Source: JBDTSW01 sp963807385 (GTDB lineage Bacteria; Actinomycetota; Thermoleophilia; Solirubrobacterales; 70-9). From it: a DNA stretch of 64,000 bases. Location of the stretch: NCBI GenBank assembly GCA_963807385.1, contig CAWEBQ010000002.1:186001-250000 (forward strand), in the 5' to 3' direction. Shown here piece by piece: positions 58,824-64,000 of the stretch. The translations under genes were made by a program, and so were the position numbers. Position 1 is the stretch's first letter, and every line of letters starts with the position of its first letter. The notes below the pieces were generated by a model. It was not told the DNA's origin. It ran no database searches and saw only the letters and a program-made list of their open reading frames with translations.

Positions 58824-59735
58824 GTGTTCGCCACCTTGGAGTCCCAGAACGCAATCGAGCTGCGGGGTGTCGTCAAGCGCTTCGGCGGGATAACGGCCGT
58901 GAATGGCCTGAACCTGGAGGTACCCACCGGGATATGCCTCGGGTTGCTTGGCCCCAACGGCGCCGGGAAGTCGACGACGATGCGCCTGCTCACCGGGCAG
59001 GCGATCGCCGACGAGGGGGAGCTCCGCGTCCTCGGCTTCGAGCTGCCCGAGCAGTCGAAGGAGGCGCGGATCCGCATGGGAGTCGTGCCGCAGCTGGACA
59101 ACCTCGACATCGACGTCACCGTGCAGGACAACCTCGCCGTCTTCGCCCGGCTCTACCGCGTCAGGGACGTCCCGGCTGCGGTGGATCGCACGCTCGCGCT
59201 GGCTCGCCTGACCGAGCGCCGCGCGGACCCGGTGGACAAGCTCTCCGGCGGGATGCGACGGCGCCTGCTGCTGGCGCGCGGCCTGGTGCACGAGCCGAAT
59301 CTGCTGCTCCTCGACGAGCCCACGGTGGGGCTCGACCCGCAGATCCGGACCGAGCTGTGGACGCTCATCGATGGCCTGCGATCGCGCGGTGCCACGATCC
59401 TCATGTCCACTCACTACATCGAGGAGGCCGAGCGCCTCGCCGACGAGGTGGCGGTCATGGCGGAGGGCAGGATCATCGCCCGAGGTCGGCCCGCCGACCT
59501 GGTCAGGGACCACGCCGGCGTCGAGACGGCGGAGATCTACGGCCCGCCCGATCGTCTCGCCGACGCGCGTCAGCGGGCCGAGGCTCAGGGGCTGAAGGTG
59601 CGTCCAGCGGGCCCGGCGATTGCCGTGGTCGGCGCCGAGCGGGCAAGGGATGGAGCGGTCCCTGATGATGCACTGCGGCGCGCCGCCTCGCTCGAGGATG
59701 TCTTCGTCCTCCTGACCGGGGAGGAGGCGGAGTGA
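58824..59735 (+). CDS. ABC-2 type exporter, ATP-binding subunit
   Basis: 303 residues: Walker A GLLGPNGAGKSTTMRLL, signature KLSGGMRRRLLLARGL, Walker B LLLLDEPTVGLDP, switch His STHYIEEAE. The EQSKEARIRMGVVPQLDNLD segment is typical of NodI/drug-export ATPases. GTG start chosen from the beginning of homology; about 23 residues of open frame upstream lack it. The TGA overlaps the permease start (GTGA). Confidence 0.92.
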   Translation: MFATLESQNAIELRGVVKRFGGITAVNGLNLEVPTGICLGLLGPNGAGKSTTMRLLTGQAIADEGELRVLGFELPEQSKEARIRMGVVPQLDNLDIDVTVQDNLAVFARLYRVRDVPAAVDRTLALARLTERRADPVDKLSGGMRRRLLLARGLVHEPNLLLLDEPTVGLDPQIRTELWTLIDGLRSRGATILMSTHYIEEAERLADEVAVMAEGRIIARGRPADLVRDHAGVETAEIYGPPDRLADARQRAEAQGLKVRPAGPAIAVVGAERARDGAVPDDALRRAASLEDVFVLLTGEEAE

Positions 59736-60526
59736 ACGACGACGCCGCCGAGCTGCGGGTACGCCGCCTCGACCCGGCCGCGATCACCGGGATCATGAGC
59801 CGGGAGGTCGCCAACTTCCGCACCTTCTGGAAGTCCACGACTTTCTCGAGCGTGCTCGAGCCCGTGATCTACCTGCTGGCCTTCGGGCTGGGCCTCGGCG
59901 CGACCCTGGTTGACGGCGTTGACGGGCTCTCCTACGTCGAGTTCGTGGGCACCGGGATGGTTGCGACCGCGGTGATCTTCGCCAGCGCGCTTCCGGCGAT
60001 GTTTGGAACCTTCGTCAAGCACCGCTTCCAGAACACCTACGACGCGATCCTCGCGGCCCCGGTGTCGGTGGAGGAGCTCGTGACCGCCGAGACGCTGTGG
60101 ATCGGGGTGCGGGCCGGCTTCTACGGCTGCTTCCCGCTGTTCGTCGCCATGGCGTTCGGCCTCGCTCCAGCCTGGGGGATGCTTCTGGTCCCGCTCTTCT
60201 CGTTCATCACCGCGCTGGGATTCGCCGGCTTCGGCATCGCGGTTGCCGGGAGCGTCGCCAAGATCGACCAGTTCAGCTACGTGACGACGCTGGTCGTGAC
60301 GCCGCTGTTCCTGGTGGCCGGGACCTTCTTTCCGATCGATCAGCTCCCCGAGGCCGTCCAGGTGCTGGCGAACCTAAACCCCCTCTACCAGCTCGTCGAG
60401 CTGGTCCGCGGCGCCGCATTCGGGTACGAGGCGACCGATGTGCTGCGGGTCGCCGCCCTGCTGGGGTTCGCCTTCGTGATGTGGCGGCTCGCGATCCGTC
60501 AGATGACCAGGACGCTGATCGATTAG
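59732..60526 (+). CDS. ABC-2 type exporter, permease subunit
   Basis: 264 residues with six helices: VLEPVIYLLAFGLGLG, VGTGMVATAVIFASALPA, FVAMAFGLAPAWGMLLVPL, ALGFAGFGIAVAGSV, YVTTLVVTPLFLVAGTFF, VLRVAALLGFAFVMWRLAI. NodJ-like order and GTFFPIDQLPEAVQVLANLNP fit drug/oligosaccharide exporters. Coupled to the ATPase by a 4-nt overlap. Substrate unknown. Confidence 0.9.
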   Translation: MNDDAAELRVRRLDPAAITGIMSREVANFRTFWKSTTFSSVLEPVIYLLAFGLGLGATLVDGVDGLSYVEFVGTGMVATAVIFASALPAMFGTFVKHRFQNTYDAILAAPVSVEELVTAETLWIGVRAGFYGCFPLFVAMAFGLAPAWGMLLVPLFSFITALGFAGFGIAVAGSVAKIDQFSYVTTLVVTPLFLVAGTFFPIDQLPEAVQVLANLNPLYQLVELVRGAAFGYEATDVLRVAALLGFAFVMWRLAIRQMTRTLID

Positions 60527-60645
60527 GCGTCCGGCGCGCTCGTCGGCGGCTGCGGATGATCCGGCCGATCGGCGCATTCTCGACCGCCGCGAACGAGCTT
60601 CGCTTGCGCCTCCCCGTCCGAGGCCGGGCCGGGCGGCGCTCCCAC

Positions 60646-60651
60646 TAGAGT
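60646..60651 (+). promoter_or_regulatory. -10 element TAGAGT
   Basis: Hexamer ending 9 nt before ATG 60661 of the monooxygenase. Confidence 0.4.
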
Positions 60652-60660
60652 CTTCTCGGC

Positions 60661-62100
60661 ATGGGCTACCTGATCCGAGGCGAGCCGGCGCCGGGCCGGG
60701 AGGAAGGCGCCATTGCGCCCGATCCATCCCTTCCGCGAGCTTGCGTGATCGGGGCCGGCTGCACCGGGATCACCGCCGCCAAGGCCCTCTACGAGGCGCG
60801 CGTGCCGTTCGACTGCTTCGAGCAGGGCCCGGTCGTCGGTGGCCTGTGGGTGTTCCGCAACCCGAACGGTCGCTCCGGCGCGTACACGACGCTCGAGATG
60901 AACACCTCGGGCCCGCGGATGTCGTACTCGGACTTCCCGTTCCAAAGCGACGACTACCCGCCGCACGAGGATGTCGCGCGGTACTTCAACGATTACGTGG
61001 ATCACTTCGGGCTCCGCGACACGATCACGTTCAACACCGCGGTCGAGCATGTCGAGCGCCGTGACGACGGGGTGTGGGAGGTGAGCATCGTCGGCGAGGG
61101 CGCGAACGGCGACTCCGAGGTCCGGCAGTACGACGCCGTCCTGGTCGGCAACGGCCACCACTGGGACCCCCGCTGGCCTGAGCCGGCGTACCCGGGCGAG
61201 TTCGCGGGCACTCAGATGCACGCTCACGATTACCGGGATCCCGAGGAGCTGCGTGGCAAGCGGGTGGTGGTGGTCGGCGGCGGCAACAGCGGCATGGACA
61301 TCGCCCGAGATTCGAGCCACGCCGCGGAGGAGACCTTCCTCTCGCTGCGGCGCGGCGTGCACGTACTCCGCAAGCGGCTCGGGCGCAAGGCTGTGCCGAT
61401 CGACCAGACCCTGCTGCCGCCGTGGCTGCCCTGGGCGATCAAGCAGAAGGCGTTCGAGCTGGTGCGGCGACGCTCGGGCGACATCTCCGACTACGGCTTC
61501 CCGAAGCCCGATCACAAGGTCGGCCACGCCCACCCGACGGTGTCCGATCAGATCCACGACCGGTTGGCCGACGGCGCCGTGAAGCCCAAGCCCAGGATTC
61601 GGGAGCTGCGGGGCGAGGGTGTGCTGTTCGACGACGGCTCGGAGGAGGTCGTGGACACGATCATCTACTGCACGGGGTACCGGGTGAGCTTCCCGTTCTT
61701 CGACGAGGACTTCATCTCCGCGCCCGAGAACGACCTGCCGCTGTACCGGCGTTTCCTCCACCCGGAGGTTCCCGGCGTGTACTTCCTCGGCCTGGCGCAG
61801 CCGCTCGGAGCGATCATGCCGATGGCGGAGGAGCAGGGAGTGTGGATCGCATCGCTCCTGAAGGGGGACTATGTCCCGCCTCCGGTCGAAGAGATGCGAG
61901 CGGAGATCGCCGCCAAGCGGGAGGCCGATCGGAAGCGGTTCTACGCCTCGAAGCGCCACACGATGGAGGTGGACTTCGACGAGTGGATGCGCGACGCGGG
62001 ACGGGAGCGGGAGAGCGGCCGCGCACGGGCCGCGGGGTCTGATCCCGTGGTCCGGGCTCGCGCCGCATCAGCCACAGCGGCGGGCTCTCCGGCAGGCTGA
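60661..62100 (+). CDS. Flavin-containing monooxygenase
   Basis: 479 residues. FAD loop CVIGAGCTGITAAKAL; FMO signature FxGxxxHxxxY in EFAGTQMHAHDY; NADP loop VVVVGGGNSGMDIARD; then IIYCTGYRVSFPFF and YFLGLAQPLGAIMP. It oxygenates soft nucleophiles (N, S) or performs Baeyer-Villiger reactions using NADPH and O2. The C-terminal ~40 residues are Arg/Ala-rich and outside the core. Stands alone; convergent with the cold shock gene. Confidence 0.9.
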   Translation: MGYLIRGEPAPGREEGAIAPDPSLPRACVIGAGCTGITAAKALYEARVPFDCFEQGPVVGGLWVFRNPNGRSGAYTTLEMNTSGPRMSYSDFPFQSDDYPPHEDVARYFNDYVDHFGLRDTITFNTAVEHVERRDDGVWEVSIVGEGANGDSEVRQYDAVLVGNGHHWDPRWPEPAYPGEFAGTQMHAHDYRDPEELRGKRVVVVGGGNSGMDIARDSSHAAEETFLSLRRGVHVLRKRLGRKAVPIDQTLLPPWLPWAIKQKAFELVRRRSGDISDYGFPKPDHKVGHAHPTVSDQIHDRLADGAVKPKPRIRELRGEGVLFDDGSEEVVDTIIYCTGYRVSFPFFDEDFISAPENDLPLYRRFLHPEVPGVYFLGLAQPLGAIMPMAEEQGVWIASLLKGDYVPPPVEEMRAEIAAKREADRKRFYASKRHTMEVDFDEWMRDAGRERESGRARAAGSDPVVRARAASATAAGSPAG

Positions 62101-62118
62101 TCCGGACGGGAGGGTCAG

Positions 62119-62316
62119 CTAGGCGGGCTTGACGTCGACGGCCTTGGGGCCGCGATCGGAGTCCTCGGCCTCGTAGGAGACCGCGGCCCCCTCCTCGAGC
62201 GTGCTGCCCTGGGCGATGCCACTCTGGTGAACGAAGAGGTCCTTCCCTCCCTCATCGGGAGTGATGAAGCCGTAGCGCTTCTCGTCGTTGAACCACTTCA
62301 CGGTTCCGGTTGCCAT
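62119..62316 (-). CDS. Cold shock protein (CspA family)
   Basis: 65 residues, one cold-shock OB fold. TGTVKWFNDEKRYGFITPD has RNP1 with Arg in place of the usual Gly (KRYGFI), and DLFVHQS is RNP2. Binds single-stranded RNA/DNA as a chaperone. ATG 62316 with AGGAGTAGGA just upstream. The patatin gene is 37 nt upstream on the same strand. Confidence 0.95.
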   Translation of the reverse strand: MATGTVKWFNDEKRYGFITPDEGGKDLFVHQSGIAQGSTLEEGAAVSYEAEDSDRGPKAVDVKPA

Positions 62317-62353
62317 TCCTACTCCTGACTGGTGGTGCCTTTGGCGGCCCACC

Positions 62354-63484
62354 CTACATGCCGGATCGCGACCCCGGATCTCGGCCCGTGGGCTCAGCGC
62401 GAGGCAGGTTCGAAAGCTCCAGAAGGTCGGGCCATCCCTCGGGCGGGGAGGTGGGGCGCGCCACCTTCTCGGGCCGGCCCGGAGGCAGATCCGCAAGGGC
62501 CGCGACCGCCGCAGGATCGCGGAGCTGGGCGGCGACCGTGCGCTGGGCGACCTCGATCGTCCGCTGGCGGTTGTTCCTGCTCATCAGGTTCGGTCCCATG
62601 GCGTCGAGGTCCTCCTTGGTGGGCTGGATCAGGACCACCTCTGTGCCGTGCTCGCGCAGTCGCCTGGCCTCGGAGCCCAGGCGCCGCCCCGTCCCCTCCC
62701 GGACCAGCCGGCTCACCCACTCGCCGGGATTCCACGCACGGGTGGGGTGGAGCGAGGAGGTGGGGTTGAGGCAGATCACGACGTCGAGGTCCTCATTCCG
62801 GACGATGTCGAGGTTGGACGTGGAGTACATGCCGCCGTCCACGTAGCGGCGGCCACCGATCTCGACCGGGCAGTAGAAGCCGGGGATGGCGCACGAGGCC
62901 GCCACGGCGTCCTCGAGCTCGGCCGGCAGGCTGCCCGGCCGGCCGAACGGAACGCGGCGGCCCGTCGCGTAATCGCAGGCGACGACCCAGAGGTTCGGGT
63001 GCGGCGACCATCCCGCGGGGACCACGCGACGGACGATGTCCTTCAGCGGCTCGGTCGAGATCAAGCCCCGGGGCAGCCAGCCCGCCACCGCGGTCGTGGG
63101 CGTGAACCGGCGCGGGTCCGCGAGCGCGCGCAGCGCGAGGCTCCAGGAGCCCGGCCCGATCGGCGGCCAGGTGCGCTCGAGCCTGAACACGGCCCCCGCC
63201 GCCCGGTCGGCCTCGGACGCGGGTCGTCCCGTGGCGTCGGTCACCCCCTCGAAGGTCTCGCCGGCGGAGTGCGCGACCATGAACCACGGCGGCAGGCCGG
63301 AGGCGACGAGCGCGCCGATCATCGACCCCGCCGAGGTCCCGACGATCACATCCGCGCTCGCCGGATCCCAGCCCGTCTGCTGGGCGACGGCGTCGAGGCC
63401 ACCGGTGAGCCAGGCACCACCCTGGATGCCGCCCGCGCCCAGCACGAGTCCGACGCGCGGCCCCCTGCCATCTCGAGACGCCAT
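62354..63484 (-). CDS. Patatin-like phospholipase
   Basis: 376 residues. LVLGAGGIQGGAWLTG oxyanion loop, GTSAGSMIGAL with the catalytic Ser, and RRYVDGGMYSTSN with the catalytic Asp. Length and start (MASRDGRGPRVGLVLG) fit bacterial patatins, which release fatty acids from lipids. Upstream in-frame residues lack homology, so ATG 63484 is used. Confidence 0.88.
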   Translation of the reverse strand: MASRDGRGPRVGLVLGAGGIQGGAWLTGGLDAVAQQTGWDPASADVIVGTSAGSMIGALVASGLPPWFMVAHSAGETFEGVTDATGRPASEADRAAGAVFRLERTWPPIGPGSWSLALRALADPRRFTPTTAVAGWLPRGLISTEPLKDIVRRVVPAGWSPHPNLWVVACDYATGRRVPFGRPGSLPAELEDAVAASCAIPGFYCPVEIGGRRYVDGGMYSTSNLDIVRNEDLDVVICLNPTSSLHPTRAWNPGEWVSRLVREGTGRRLGSEARRLREHGTEVVLIQPTKEDLDAMGPNLMSRNNRQRTIEVAQRTVAAQLRDPAAVAALADLPPGRPEKVARPTSPPEGWPDLLELSNLPRAEPTGRDPGSRSGM

Positions 63485-63548
63485 CGGTGGTGAATCGTGG
63501 CACACCCTCGGGACACATCCGGCACATTCCGCGCACCACCCGCCGGAG

Positions 63549-64000
63549 GTGAAGCAATAGGCGCTCGACCTGATCGCGGCAGGCCACAACGACTGCGAGG
63601 TATCGCGGCGCCTGGGAATCCCGCGCCGGACGATCCATAACTGGCGCCAGCCAAAGCACGTGAGGAACCGTGACATCGAGACCTGCCCGCGCTGCTGGCG
63701 CGCCGCAAGGCCGATGTGGTTCAGCCCCGGGGACTACCCCGAGCTGCTCGCGCTCTACCTGGGCGACGGATCGATCTCAACCCACGCCAGGACGGAGCGG
63801 CTGCGCATCGTCCTCGATCGCAAGTACCCAACCATCATCGGCGACTGTCGGGACCTTCTCGCTCGGTGCTTCCCCGCGAACTCCATCGACGTCGTGTCAA
63901 GCATCGGTTGCGTGCACGTGTCGGTGTACTCGACGCACTTGTCGTGCTTGTTCCCCCGGCATCGCCCCGGGCCCAAGCACCTGCGACCGATCGAGCTCGA
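63549..64000 (+). pseudogene. HTH + LAGLIDADG-like protein, early nonsense codon, runs off window
   Basis: A GTG at 63549 right after GGAG reads VKQ then TAG (63558). The same frame continues open to the window end: ALDLIAAGHNDCEVSRRLG, IPRRTIHNWRQP (helix-turn-helix), TCPRCWRAARP (zinc-knuckle-like), ELLALYLGDGSISTH, IVLDRKYPTIIGDCRDLL, and LFPRHRPGPKHLRPIEL. This matches a common actinobacterial family of small HTH proteins with a homing-endonuclease (LAGLIDADG-like) fold. Homologues usually read through a Gln-like position where TAG stands. Either inactivated or started later (GTG near 63660). The C-terminus is missing. Confidence 0.6.

Noticed and set aside
60556..60648. 30-codon ATG frame between the ABC permease and the monooxygenase
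   Set aside because: No ribosome site, Arg-rich composition typical of random GC-rich frames, no recognisable feature.
1..64000. CRISPR arrays, insertion sequences, toxin-antitoxin pairs
   Set aside because: No regularly spaced direct repeats, transposase motifs or recognisable toxin/antitoxin pair were seen on either strand.

Overview
The window is GC-rich, densely coded, chromosomal-looking DNA with many GTG starts. The best fit is a high-GC member of the Actinomycetota, probably Thermoleophilia/Solirubrobacterales. This rests on coenzyme F420 genes, two DivIVA-like proteins, DUF4239/DUF6328/DUF7144-type membrane proteins, RTX-repeat secreted proteins, tRNAs without encoded CCA, and many start codons lying 6-10 nt after a TANNNT -10 hexamer, which suggests leaderless mRNAs. 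No rRNA, CRISPR array, insertion sequence or prophage is visible. The taxonomic call is an inference from gene content.

Layout. 1-2.1 kb (minus): F420 genes npdG-cofD-cofC. 2.1-5.2 kb (plus): an SDR, a frameshifted thioesterase, an HMG-CoA lyase-like enzyme, an RTX-repeat protein and an NTF2-like protein. 5.2-11.2 kb (minus): two tandem ~980-residue adenylation-carrier-thioesterase (A-T-TE) proteins with an extra C-terminal domain. 11.2-16.5 kb (plus): hydroxybutyryl-CoA dehydrogenase, a DivIVA-like protein, an acyl-CoA carboxylase beta subunit and a methylthioadenosine salvage pair. 16.5-22.6 kb: a PucR-type regulator divergent from a desaturase, a second DivIVA-like protein, acetoacetyl-CoA synthetase and an M28 peptidase. 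22.6-27.3 kb: five tRNAs among a sulfatase, an SRAP protein and two CAP-domain proteins. 27.3-34.8 kb: dodecin, GreA, an SDR/SDR/hydrolase operon, a beta-lactamase-fold hydrolase and a flippase-like protein. 34.8-41.8 kb: a holin-like/phosphodiesterase fusion, a K+ channel, membrane proteins, a transporter remnant and a possible noncoding RNA. 41.8-50 kb: a multidomain secreted peptidase, then an MPE/membrane/MarR/MMPL run. 50-58.7 kb: an aldehyde dehydrogenase-GMC oxidase fusion, a membrane-anchored PLC-like protein and envelope proteins. 58.8-64 kb: an ABC exporter, a flavin monooxygenase, a cold shock protein, a patatin and a broken HTH/LAGLIDADG-like gene running off the end.

How the genes fit together. 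Much of the window is acyl-CoA, ketone-body and lipid chemistry (HMG-CoA lyase, acetoacetyl-CoA synthetase, hydroxybutyryl-CoA dehydrogenase, acyl-CoA carboxylase, desaturase, patatin, LmeA-like protein, PLC-like protein, alcohol/aldehyde oxidation fusion) plus envelope functions. The most unusual items are the tandem A-T-TE pair, the ALDH-GMC fusion, the PLC and holin-phosphodiesterase fusions, and a perfect inverted repeat that carries back-to-back -10 elements for two divergent genes. Three genes (thioesterase, HdeD-like, a small protein) each show a single +1 frameshift. These could be real decay or base-calling errors.
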